A DNA stretch of 10,698 nucleotides from Actinomycetes bacterium (GTDB taxonomy: Bacteria; Actinomycetota; Acidimicrobiia; Spongiisociales; UBA4744): positions 1 through 10,698 of the forward strand of contig JAHEDM010000053.1 in assembly GCA_024641205.1 (NCBI GenBank). Direction: 5' to 3'. The position numbers were made by a program, and so were the translations under genes. Below the pieces are notes generated by a model. That model saw only the letters and a program-made list of their open reading frames with translations, ran no database searches and was not told the origin of the DNA. Positions 1-6,432 of this stretch are shown in pieces. Each line of letters begins with the position of its first letter. Positions within the stretch are counted from its first letter, which is position 1.

Positions 1-148
1 GGTGCCCGGGTCGGATCACCGCGGGCTGGTCGTTGAGGTCGGGTTGGCCTGACGGGGTCGGCTGGAAACGGAGTCTTGGGGACGGCACGAGTTTACGGCG
101 GAGGGTGTAAGCGAGATTCTCGTAATGACGAGCGGCGGCGGTCTGCAT
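1..148 (-). CDS. 5' part of an unrecognised gene, running off the left edge
   Basis: Reading leftward from an ATG at 148-146 there is an open frame with no stop up to the window edge (49 codons seen). The frame stays open upstream to about 190, where a TGA lies at 193-191, so an earlier non-ATG start is possible. It looks coding because the third codon positions are clearly more G/C rich than the first, and the first more than the second, as expected in a GC-rich genome. The peptide also looks natural: it begins MQTAAARHYENLAYTLRRKL and continues into a proline- and glutamine-containing stretch. I do not recognise the family. No clear Shine-Dalgarno precedes the ATG. It lies on the same strand as the membrane protein at 341-646. 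The opposite-strand frame ending at 52 is the main alternative. Confidence is limited because only about 150 bases are visible. Confidence 0.35.
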   Translation of the reverse strand, partial: MQTAAARHYENLAYTLRRKLVPSPRLRFQPTPSGQPDLNDQPAVIRPGH

Positions 149-340
149 CGATTTGTCGGTTTCCCGGAGCGCATCGCTTTCAGCTGGCAATCACCGTACC
201 GGCAGTCGCCATAGCCGGATCCCGAACGCAACAGTCAGACCTGATCGGGTGCTGCCTGGGTGTTTGAGAGCCCACCCATTCCAAAGCGTCCAGGCGCAGA
301 TGCGAGGAGATCCCAAACCAGGCCGTGCCTTGCCCGGTCC
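149..340. other. Short interval without a recognised gene
   Basis: Between the partial leftward gene and the membrane protein I find no convincing coding frame, tRNA or known riboswitch. It holds an imperfect direct duplication at 186-200 and 201-216 (ggcaatcaccgtacc and a related 16-base copy) and a weak inverted repeat (TGGGTG at 257-262, CACCCA at 273-278, 10-base loop) with no T tract. Confidence 0.4.
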
Positions 341-646
341 CTATGCGCGCTTGCGTCCACCTCGGGAGGTTGCGCCGACGATGGCCACCACCGCCGCCAC
401 CGGCAGCGCATAGAGCACGAGGCGGGGCCGCACGATCAGGACCGCAGCGAGAACCGCAACTGCGTACAGCAGCCAGTGGGGGGCCCGCCGGATGTTGGGA
501 AGAGCCACCCAGATGGCGCCGAGCACCAGCCCGGAACGAACCCCGATAGCGCCCAGGTAGGAATCCCCGTCGATCGGTCGCAGCATCAGGATGGCGCCAC
601 CGATGATGAGGACGAGCGAGATGACGCCGAGGGTGGGACGGTGCAT
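341..646 (-). CDS. Small four-helix integral membrane protein, function unknown
   Basis: A 101-residue protein that is strongly hydrophobic. It has four likely membrane helices at about residues 5-22, 31-50, 57-73 and 76-93, separated by short loops with charged residues (RPIDGD, NIRRAPHW, RPR), and a basic tail (RGGRKRA) that probably stays in the cytoplasm. The hydrophobic periodicity argues that this frame, and not the overlapping rightward frame, is real: the opposite frame gives a Q/H/D/R-rich peptide typical of an antisense shadow. I do not recognise a named family or any catalytic motif. The ATG at 646-644 has no Shine-Dalgarno, but a -10-like TAATGT lies 6 bases upstream, suggesting a leaderless message. 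It is divergent from gatC and shares an 85-base promoter interval with it. Confidence 0.7.
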   Translation of the reverse strand: MHRPTLGVISLVLIIGGAILMLRPIDGDSYLGAIGVRSGLVLGAIWVALPNIRRAPHWLLYAVAVLAAVLIVRPRLVLYALPVAAVVAIVGATSRGGRKRA

Positions 647-652
647 GAGACG

Positions 653-658
653 ACATTA
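653..658 (-). promoter_or_regulatory. Candidate -10 box for the membrane protein gene
   Basis: On the minus strand TAATGT fits the TANNNT consensus and ends 6 bases before the ATG at 646. An overlapping CATAAT (660-655) is the alternative register. The distance puts transcription start at or next to the start codon. No convincing -35 box is seen. Confidence 0.35.
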
Positions 659-663
659 TGCAC

Positions 664-668
664 GGAGG
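664..668 (+). promoter_or_regulatory. Possible Shine-Dalgarno for an alternative, longer gatC
   Basis: GGAGG lies 9 bases before an in-frame ATG at 678. Using it would add 18 residues to the N-terminus of GatC. It competes with the preferred start at 732, which has no properly spaced Shine-Dalgarno. Confidence 0.25.
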
Positions 669-718
669 CTGTGAAACATGGGACGCAGGGTCTGCATGGA
701 GTCGGTGCGGGGCGCACC

Positions 719-724
719 TACAAT
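719..724 (+). promoter_or_regulatory. Candidate -10 box for the gatCAB run
   Basis: TACAAT matches TANNNT and the TATAAT consensus at 5 of 6 positions, and ends 7 bases before the ATG at 732. Transcription would then start at or beside the A of the ATG, giving a leaderless gatC message. No clear -35 hexamer is present around 696-701. Confidence 0.45.
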
Positions 725-731
725 CGGGGGC

Positions 732-1022
732 ATGGCTATCGACATTGACATCGCCTATGTAGCGCGCCTGGCCAGGATCGACCTGTCCGACGAGGAGCTC
801 GAGCGCATCGGCCGCCAGCTCGGCGGAATCCTCGAACACGCCGCCCTCGTTCAGCAGCTCCCGACGGAAGGAGTTGAACCGACCTCTCATCCGTTGCCCA
901 TGGTCAATGCGTTCCGTCCGGACCGGGTGGTACCCCCGTTGGAGCGAGACACGGCTCTTACACAGGCTCCTCAGGCCGAGGATGGCTATTTCCGGGTTCC
1001 GCCGACCCTGGAGGCGGAATGA
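732..1022 (+). CDS. gatC: Asp/Glu-tRNA amidotransferase subunit C (GatC)
   Basis: GatC is the small belt-like subunit that wraps around GatA and GatB and stabilises the GatCAB complex. That complex amidates Glu-tRNA(Gln) and/or Asp-tRNA(Asn) in the cytoplasm. The 96-residue product has the family layout: an N-terminal helix with VARLARIDLSDEEL at about residues 10-23, a second helix that includes GGILEHAALVQQL, and a C-terminal extended part with NAFRPDRV and the late YFRVP segment. The length matches the family when the ATG at 732 is used. An in-frame ATG at 678 with an upstream GGAGG would add 18 residues (MGRRVCMES...) that do not resemble GatC. It is the first gene of the run and overlaps gatA by four bases (ATGA), implying coupled translation. 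Confidence 0.93.
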   Translation: MAIDIDIAYVARLARIDLSDEELERIGRQLGGILEHAALVQQLPTEGVEPTSHPLPMVNAFRPDRVVPPLERDTALTQAPQAEDGYFRVPPTLEAE

Positions 1023-2500
1023 GCTCGCCTGCCGATCTGACGCTGGCTGAGGCATCTGCAGGCCTGCGCGGCGGAAAACTGAGTGCGCGAGAGCTGCTTG
1101 AAGCGACGTTTGATCGGGCGTCGCTCACCGAAGCCGAATTGCATGCTTACTTGACTATCGACCACGAGAACGCGCGGGCGGCCGCCGCGGCGGCCGACGA
1201 AGCCCAGGCCAACGGCCTGTGGGTGGGACCTCTGCACGGCATTCCCGTCGCTATCAAGGACAACATGGTCACTGCAGCCTTGCAGACAACGGCCGGCTCG
1301 CAGATCTTGGCCGGGTATGTGCCTCCCTACGACGCCACTGCAGTCACCGCCCTCAAGAGCGCCGGGGCGATCATCGTCGGCAAGACCAACCTCGACGAAT
1401 TCGCGATGGGTTCATCCACCGAGAACTCCGGCTACGGCCCATCGGCCAACCCGTGGGATACCACCAGGGTGCCGGGAGGATCTTCGGGCGGTTCGGCCGC
1501 TGCCGTTGCGGCGGGTTCGGCCATGATTGCGCTCGGTTCAGACACGGGCGGTTCGATCCGGCAACCGGCTTCCCTGTGCGGCGTGGTCGGCATGAAGCCC
1601 ACCTACGGGCTGGTTTCCCGCTACGGCCTCATCGCCTTTGCCTCCAGTCTTGATCAGATTGGCCCGATCTCCCGAACCGTTGAGGATGCGGCCGCCACGC
1701 TCGAGGTGATCGCCGGACACGATCCGCTCGATGCCACCTCCTATCGCGGCGAGTATCCGCGCTACCGGTCGTTGCTGGGGGAGGGAGTGTCCGGTCTCCG
1801 GGTCGGCGTGGTCGCCGAGTTGTCCGGCGCGGGCATCCACCCTGAGGTCTTGTCGGCGTTTCGTTCCGCTGTTGACTCGCTGGCCGAAGGCGGGGCGATC
1901 GTCAGTGAGGTGTCGCTGCCGTCGATGGAGTACGCGCTTTCGGCTTACTACCTGATCGCTCCCGCCGAGTGCTCGGCCAATCTGGCGAGGTTTGACGGTG
2001 TCAGATACGGATTGCGGGTAGATGGCGCCACCGTTGAAGAGATGACGGCCAGAACTCGCGCGGCCGGGTTTGGCCCGGAGGTAACCAGGCGAATCCTGCT
2101 CGGCACGTATGCGCTTTCGGCCGGTTATTACGACGCTTTCTATGGGCAGGCGCAGAAGGTGCGGACCCTGGTCATTCAGGATTTCACCAGGGCGTATGAA
2201 GGAGTCGATGTACTCGTGTCGCCCACCAGCCCGATCACAGCCTTTGAGCTTGGTTCCCGCACCGAAGACCCGTTGTCGATGTACCTCGTCGACGTGTGCA
2301 CTATTCCGTCCAATCTGGCCGGCACTCCCGGCATCTCAGTTCCGGTGGGGATCGACGGCGCCGGTCTCCCGATCGGCTTTCAGATCATGGCGCCGGCGCT
2401 CGGTGAAGAGGTCCTGTTCCGGGTGGCGGCTGAGGTCGAGCGGGCTTCTGCTTGGAACAATCGGAGACCGCCCATGGTGGAGGCCGATCATGGAGTATGA
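1019..2500 (+). CDS. gatA: Asp/Glu-tRNA amidotransferase subunit A (GatA)
   Basis: GatA is the glutaminase subunit. It hydrolyses glutamine and passes ammonia to GatB for transamidation of Glu-tRNA(Gln)/Asp-tRNA(Asn). The 493-residue protein is full length and belongs to the amidase signature family. The Ser-cisSer-Lys triad is visible: Lys80 in PVAIKDN, Ser155 in the glycine/serine run VPGGSSGGSA, and Ser179 in SDTGGSIRQPAS. The following YGLVSRYGLIAFASSLDQIG is typical of GatA rather than of other amidases. A GGAGG at 1010-1014 lies 4 bases before the ATG, and the start overlaps the gatC stop (ATGA). The 3' end overlaps gatB by 11 bases. Actinobacteria generally lack glutaminyl-tRNA synthetase, so this enzyme is probably essential; which of the two tRNA substrates it uses cannot be read from here. 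Confidence 0.97.
   Translation: MSSPADLTLAEASAGLRGGKLSARELLEATFDRASLTEAELHAYLTIDHENARAAAAAADEAQANGLWVGPLHGIPVAIKDNMVTAALQTTAGSQILAGYVPPYDATAVTALKSAGAIIVGKTNLDEFAMGSSTENSGYGPSANPWDTTRVPGGSSGGSAAAVAAGSAMIALGSDTGGSIRQPASLCGVVGMKPTYGLVSRYGLIAFASSLDQIGPISRTVEDAAATLEVIAGHDPLDATSYRGEYPRYRSLLGEGVSGLRVGVVAELSGAGIHPEVLSAFRSAVDSLAEGGAIVSEVSLPSMEYALSAYYLIAPAECSANLARFDGVRYGLRVDGATVEEMTARTRAAGFGPEVTRRILLGTYALSAGYYDAFYGQAQKVRTLVIQDFTRAYEGVDVLVSPTSPITAFELGSRTEDPLSMYLVDVCTIPSNLAGTPGISVPVGIDGAGLPIGFQIMAPALGEEVLFRVAAEVERASAWNNRRPPMVEADHGV
2479..2483 (+). promoter_or_regulatory. gatB ribosome binding site inside gatA
   Basis: GGAGG lies 6 bases before the ATG at 2490, within the last codons of gatA. It supports the gatB start at 2490 despite the much longer open frame upstream, whose extra part is a shadow of gatA. 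Confidence 0.7.
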
Positions 2501-3938
2501 GGCCGTTATCGGGATAGAAACCCATGTCGAACTGGCCACCGCTTCCAAGATGTTCTGCGGGTGTCCCGCTCAATTCGGGGCGGATCCCAACACCAATGTC
2601 TGTCCGGTATGTCTGGGCCTGCCCGGCGCTCTTCCCGTTCCGAACGAGCAAGCGATCGAGTGGATCGTGGCGATCGGGCTGGCGCTGGATTGCGAGATTG
2701 CCCACCGATCCCAGTTCCACCGGAAGAACTACTTCTATGCAGATCAGCCGAAGAACTACCAGATCTCTCAGTTCGACGTGCCGGTCTGTTCAGGGGGACG
2801 CCTCGATATCGAGGTCGCCGGCGTGGTCTCCCGGGTCAGGATCAACCGGGTTCACATGGAGGAAGACACCGGCAAGATGATCCACGTCGGTGGTGGAGGC
2901 CGGATCAAGGACGCCGATCATTCCCTGCTCGACTTCAACCGGTCCGGTGTGCCGCTGGTAGAGATCGTTACCGAGCCCGACCTTTCCAGCCCCCAGCAGG
3001 CTAGGGCTTTTGCCCAGGAACTTCAGACCATTGTCCTTGCGCTCGGCGTATCAGACGCCAAGCTCGAAGAAGGCAGCATGCGGTTCGACGGCAACGTTTC
3101 TATCCGACCCAAAGGGACCCAGGAAATGGGTACCAAGGTCGAAGTGAAGAACATGAACTCGTTCCGTTCGCTCGAACGGGCACTTGCCTACGAGATCGAG
3201 CGGCAAACGGCCGCCCTCGAGGCAGGCGAGCAGGTTCTCCAGGAGACCCGCCACTGGGATGAGGGGGCGGGAGTCACCGGCGGGATGCGATCGAAGGAAG
3301 AGAGCTCGGACTACCGGTACTTCCCGGAGCCGGACCTGGTTCCGATCGAGATCAATGACACTCGCCGGGAAGCCATTCGAAATGCTCTGCCTGAACTCCC
3401 GGCCGCCCGCCGTTTGCGCTGGGCCGCTCTCGGTATCGATCCCGCCTCGATCGCCGTGCTGGTTGCAGGGGGCTCGGACCTGGCCGGGGTGTTCGACGGT
3501 GCCGTCGCCGCCGGTGCCGATCCCAAGACCGTGGCCAATTGGCTGACCGGCGAAGTCACCGCCTTCTTGCGGCGTGAATTAGTCGATCTTGGAGCGACTC
3601 CGTTGACCGGCGGGTACCTCTTCGAACTCGAGCGCTTGTACGCCGCGGGCGACCTGTCATCAACGGCCGCCAAACAGGTCTTGGTCGGGGTCCTGGCCGG
3701 TGAAGGGAGCCCGGCTGAGGTTGCCGAGGAACGTGATCTCATCCAGATCTCAGACACCGGTGCCCTGGCAACCGAGATTGACCGGGTACTGGCCGAACAT
3801 CCTGCGGCGTACCAACGGCTCAAGGAGGGGGATCCGAAAGTCGTCGGGTTTTTGGTGGGTCAGGTCATGAAGGTAACGGCAGGCAAGGCCGACCCGAAAG
3901 TCGTTTCCACGATGCTCCGCCAGAAGGCCGAGGACTAG
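2490..3938 (+). CDS. gatB: Asp/Glu-tRNA amidotransferase subunit B (GatB)
   Basis: GatB binds the misacylated tRNA, phosphorylates its side-chain carboxylate with ATP and amidates it with ammonia delivered from GatA. The 482-residue protein starts MEYEAVIGIETHVEL, as the family does. Four cysteines (23, 25, 38, 41 in FCGC and CPVC) form the expected zinc site. Further signatures are HRKNYFYADQPKNYQISQ at 77-94, EEDTGKM near 124-130, DFNRSGVPLVEIVTEPD at 148-164, EEGSMRFDGN at 193-202, VEVKNMNSF at 217-225 and DYRYFPEPDL at 274-283. The C-terminal part, from about residue 330, fits the helical and YqeY-like tRNA-binding tail, with the usual late motif GFLVGQVMK. The start at 2490 overlaps gatA by 11 bases. 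The TAG stop shares its G with the GTG start of the HAD gene. Confidence 0.97.
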   Translation: MEYEAVIGIETHVELATASKMFCGCPAQFGADPNTNVCPVCLGLPGALPVPNEQAIEWIVAIGLALDCEIAHRSQFHRKNYFYADQPKNYQISQFDVPVCSGGRLDIEVAGVVSRVRINRVHMEEDTGKMIHVGGGGRIKDADHSLLDFNRSGVPLVEIVTEPDLSSPQQARAFAQELQTIVLALGVSDAKLEEGSMRFDGNVSIRPKGTQEMGTKVEVKNMNSFRSLERALAYEIERQTAALEAGEQVLQETRHWDEGAGVTGGMRSKEESSDYRYFPEPDLVPIEINDTRREAIRNALPELPAARRLRWAALGIDPASIAVLVAGGSDLAGVFDGAVAAGADPKTVANWLTGEVTAFLRRELVDLGATPLTGGYLFELERLYAAGDLSSTAAKQVLVGVLAGEGSPAEVAEERDLIQISDTGALATEIDRVLAEHPAAYQRLKEGDPKVVGFLVGQVMKVTAGKADPKVVSTMLRQKAED

Positions 3939-4570
3939 TGCGGCCGATTGTGTTCGACTGCGACGGGGTTCTGGTGGATTCAGAGCGGTTGGCTTGGAGC
4001 GCCTGGCGCCGGGTCCTGGCCCGACACGGGATCACCTTGACCGACGAAGATATCGCTCTCTTGACGGGCCGGACCGATCGAGACGCTCACCTCCACTTTT
4101 CCGGCCGGGGAGAGCTGCCCGGCCATGCCGCCTTCTGGGCCGAGCTTTCCGAGATCACGTTCCGGTTGTTCGACCAGCATTTGCAGGCGTTCGAAGACGC
4201 TTCCGACACGCTGGATGCCCTGCAGAGTCGTGGAGCCACCATGGCGGTGGCCTCATCCAGTCCCCGGGAACGGTTGGAGAGGTCGTTGGCGGCCACGGGA
4301 TTGCGCAGCTATTTCGAGTTCATCGTTGCGGGAGATGAGGTTGCCACCGGCAAACCTGCCCCCGATCTCTTTCTGGCAGCTGCCAGCGGCCTGATGGTCA
4401 AACCGGAGACATGCTTCGCAGTGGAGGACGCTCCGGCAGGCATCGAGGCTGCCCGGGCCGCAGGCATGACGGTGGTCGCGGTTGAGCGAGGCCAGTACAG
4501 CTCCGAAGATCTGCGAGCCGCGCACCTGGTAGTTCCGCGCCTGACGCCCGCCCCGTTCTTGGGAAGTTGA
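3938..4570 (+). CDS. HAD-family hydrolase, beta-phosphoglucomutase/phosphatase-like
   Basis: A 210-residue haloacid dehalogenase superfamily protein, probably a small-molecule phosphatase or phosphomutase in the cytoplasm. All four HAD motifs are present: motif I DCDGVLVDSE with nucleophile Asp7 and acid/base Asp9, motif II serine in ASSSP (about 105-109), motif III Lys139 in TGKPAPD, and motif IV VEDAPAG with Glu163 and Asp164. A helical cap lies between motifs I and II (about 15-85), which places it with the subfamily I phosphoglucomutase/phosphoglycolate phosphatase-like enzymes. The substrate cannot be read from sequence. The start is GTG at 3938, overlapping the gatB stop by one base (TAGTG), and the DxD motif follows at once, so no later start is possible. 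Its location suggests co-translation with gatB but gives no functional link. Confidence 0.92.
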   Translation: MRPIVFDCDGVLVDSERLAWSAWRRVLARHGITLTDEDIALLTGRTDRDAHLHFSGRGELPGHAAFWAELSEITFRLFDQHLQAFEDASDTLDALQSRGATMAVASSSPRERLERSLAATGLRSYFEFIVAGDEVATGKPAPDLFLAAASGLMVKPETCFAVEDAPAGIEAARAAGMTVVAVERGQYSSEDLRAAHLVVPRLTPAPFLGS

Positions 4571-4574
4571 GCGT

Positions 4575-4580
4575 TAGGCT
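4575..4580 (+). promoter_or_regulatory. Candidate -10 box before the 46-residue gene
   Basis: TAGGCT fits TANNNT and ends 7 bases before the ATG at 4588, the same spacing as before gatC. No Shine-Dalgarno is present, so a leaderless transcript is plausible. It could give the Tup genes a promoter independent of gatCAB. No good -35 is seen. Confidence 0.35.
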
Positions 4581-4587
4581 GTCGCCT

Positions 4588-4728
4588 ATGGAACAACTGC
4601 CTCTCTTCCTGGGGATCGGCGCGGCAGTGCTGGTCGGATGGTGGCTCTTCAAGAAACTGTTTAAATTCGCGCTCTACGCAGGCATTGTCGGAGTGATCGC
4701 CTGGCTCTGGTACTTCCAGATCCGCTGA
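4588..4728 (+). CDS. 46-residue two-helix membrane protein, function unknown
   Basis: A small gene fitting exactly between the HAD gene (17-base gap) and tupB (7-base gap). The product begins MEQLPLFLGIG and has two likely membrane helices, at about residues 6-21 and 27-43, joined by a short basic turn (KKLFK). It is rich in aromatic residues at helix ends (GWW near 17-19, WLWYF at 39-43). The hydrophobic pattern, the fit between neighbours and the TANNNT box 7 bases before its ATG support a real gene. No Shine-Dalgarno is present. I recognise no family. Its position at the head of a tungstate-type importer suggests an accessory membrane peptide or an unrelated passenger; this is inference only. 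Confidence 0.6.
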   Translation: MEQLPLFLGIGAAVLVGWWLFKKLFKFALYAGIVGVIAWLWYFQIR

Positions 4729-4735
4729 CCTTCTG

Positions 4736-5434
4736 ATGTCTTTCATCGGCGACGTCCTCAGCGAGGCAATTCGGCTGCTCTCCCAATTCGGTACCGAGTT
4801 GCGGGGGGTGCTCTGGCTGACGCTGGTGGTATCGCTGCTGGCGACCGCCATCGGGGTGGCGCTCGGCGTCCCGCTTGGCACGGCCCTGGGACTTGGTCGC
4901 TTTCGAGGGCGGACTCCTCTCCTGGTGGCCGTCAACACGGGGATGGGCATGCCCCCAGTTCTGGCCGGTTTACTCATTCTGCTTCTGCTGTGGAGAGACG
5001 GTCCGCTCGGCTCGTGGGGAATCCTCTTCACTCCCCAGGCGATGGTGATCGCCCAGTCGCTCTTGGCGATACCGATCGCGGCCGGAGTCACTGCCGGTGC
5101 AGTGGGGGGTTTGTCGCCCGTGACTCGTGAGCAGCTTTTCGCGCTTGGCCTTGGCAAGACTGCCGCCGGATGGATCGCGGTTCGCGAAGCGTGGCCCGGG
5201 GTTGCCGCGGCGGTGGCCGCCGCCTTCGGCCGGGTCGTTTCCGAGGTCGGGGCGGTCCTGATCGTCGGGGGGAACATCGAGGGTGAGACCCGGGTCCTCA
5301 CCACGGCCATCGTGCAGGAAGCCCGCCAGGCACAATTCGGTGCTGCCTTGGCCCTCGGCATCATTCTCATGGTGTTGGCCTTGATGATCAACGGAGCGCT
5401 GACATGGCTGCAACTTCGAGAACGGGTGCATTGA
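4736..5434 (+). CDS. tupB: Tungstate-type ABC transporter permease (TupB)
   Basis: The inner-membrane permease of an oxyanion importer, forming the channel through which tungstate delivered by TupA is moved. The protein has 232 residues with about five membrane helices (roughly 26-52, 61-86, 97-122, 153-178 and 201-226). Marker segments of the TupB group are NTGMGMPPVLAGLL at 67-80, the GPLG and LFTPQAMVIAQ region at 89-107, and the cytoplasmic coupling loop ending in FGRVVSEVGAVLIVGGN (164-180), followed by TRVLTTAI. These separate it from ModB and from sulphate permeases. The ATG at 4736 has no Shine-Dalgarno and lies 7 bases after the small gene's stop, so it probably depends on coupling. 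It overlaps tupC by one base (TGATG). A vanadate permease of the same family is the main alternative. Confidence 0.9.
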   Translation: MSFIGDVLSEAIRLLSQFGTELRGVLWLTLVVSLLATAIGVALGVPLGTALGLGRFRGRTPLLVAVNTGMGMPPVLAGLLILLLLWRDGPLGSWGILFTPQAMVIAQSLLAIPIAAGVTAGAVGGLSPVTREQLFALGLGKTAAGWIAVREAWPGVAAAVAAAFGRVVSEVGAVLIVGGNIEGETRVLTTAIVQEARQAQFGAALALGIILMVLALMINGALTWLQLRERVH

Positions 5435-6432
5435 TGTCGGCGCTTGTGGCGGAAAACCTCCGGTTTCCCGAAGACGGCTCAATCGTTTCCGTTGCGCGGC
5501 TGTCCGTAGAGGCGGGTGGAAGGTTGGTCGTGTTCGGTCCAAACGGCGCCGGGAAGACCACCTTGTTGCGTCTCCTGGCCGGCGTGGTGCCGGGTGGTCC
5601 GACCGTCGTCGCCGCCTATCAGCCGCAGCACTCGCATGTATTCCGGGGCTCGGCCGGGTGGAATCTGGGTTTGGGTCTCAACCCCGAGCAGGCGGCCTGG
5701 GCGCGAACTCTGGCCGACCGATTCGGCCTGGATCCCGCCCTCTATGAAGGACCGGCCCGCGCCCTGAGCGGAGGCGAGCGGCAACGCTTGTCCCTGGCGC
5801 GCACCCTGGCCAGGTCCGAGCCCTGGGTGCTGCTCGACGAACCGCTGGCCGCATTGGACATCGCCGATCGGATGACCGTCGCGGCTGCCCTGGTGGATAG
5901 TTTGAACGGCAAGGGAGCCATCATCGTCACCCATGACCGGGAGGAGGCTGCCGTGCTGGGTGAGCGGGTGGCGGTGATGGTCGGTGGGACGATCTTGCAG
6001 GAAGGCCCGGTCGCCGAGGTCTTCTCGCTTCCCGTTGACGATCGAGTGGCGAGAGCAGTGGGTGTAGCCAACGTCCTCGACGGCGTCACCGGTCATCGCG
6101 AGGGTCCGCTGTGTTCGATCCGGGTCGGGCCGTTGCAGGTGTGGGGTCTTGGCGACCTCGCAGAAGGAGTCGGGGCCCGGGTGCTCTTCGGTGCGGAAGC
6201 GGTAACGTTGTTCCCCGGTCATGAGGCAGCGGCCGGGTCGGCCCGGAATCGGTGGGCGGGCACGGTATCCGTCCTCCGGGAGACCGGTCGGTTGATCGAG
6301 GTGATCGTGGATGCTGGTTCTCCGATTGCTGCCCTTATCACTCCCGGCTCCCAGGAGGCCCTGAATCTTCAACCCGGCGCCCCGGTCATCGTTGCGGTGA
6401 AGGCCACTGCTGCCCGAATCATCCCCCGATGA
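5434..6432 (+). CDS. tupC: Tungstate-type ABC transporter ATP-binding protein (TupC)
   Basis: The ATPase that powers the importer from the cytoplasmic side. In the 332-residue product one sees the Walker A GPNGAGKTT at 35-43, a Q-loop glutamine in YQPQ (62-65), the ABC signature LSGGERQRLSLAR at 111-123, Walker B VLLDEP at 132-137 and the H-loop histidine in THD (His168). Unlike minimal Tup ATPases it carries a C-terminal extension (about 212-332) ending in a Mop/TOBE-like segment, with AGTVSVLRETG near 275-285 and VIVAVKATAARIIPR at the end. Such domains bind oxyanions in ModC-type ATPases, which suggests, but does not prove, feedback control by the transported anion. I chose the ATG at 5434 because it overlaps the tupB stop and is followed by the normal first strand; the open frame runs ten codons further upstream inside tupB. 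Confidence 0.9.
   Translation: MSALVAENLRFPEDGSIVSVARLSVEAGGRLVVFGPNGAGKTTLLRLLAGVVPGGPTVVAAYQPQHSHVFRGSAGWNLGLGLNPEQAAWARTLADRFGLDPALYEGPARALSGGERQRLSLARTLARSEPWVLLDEPLAALDIADRMTVAAALVDSLNGKGAIIVTHDREEAAVLGERVAVMVGGTILQEGPVAEVFSLPVDDRVARAVGVANVLDGVTGHREGPLCSIRVGPLQVWGLGDLAEGVGARVLFGAEAVTLFPGHEAAAGSARNRWAGTVSVLRETGRLIEVIVDAGSPIAALITPGSQEALNLQPGAPVIVAVKATAARIIPR

Noticed and set aside
2..52. Plus-strand frame ending in TGA at 50-52 as the tail of an upstream gene
   Set aside because: It is plausible as a peptide but only 16 codons long and exactly antisense to the longer minus-strand frame, which has better codon-position bias.
257..278. Inverted repeat TGGGTG / CACCCA as a terminator or riboswitch stem
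   Set aside because: Only six base pairs with a 10-base loop, no T tract on either strand, and no match to a riboswitch core that I know.
180..1055. A 291-residue minus-strand open frame across gatC and the membrane protein
   Set aside because: The composition is that of an antisense shadow (rich in Arg, His, Pro, Ser), and it overlaps the clear gatC and the membrane protein gene.
4309..5391. A 360-residue minus-strand open frame opposite the HAD and tupB genes
   Set aside because: It runs through genes with full family motifs on the plus strand, and its own translation is low-complexity Ala/Pro/Thr/Arg.
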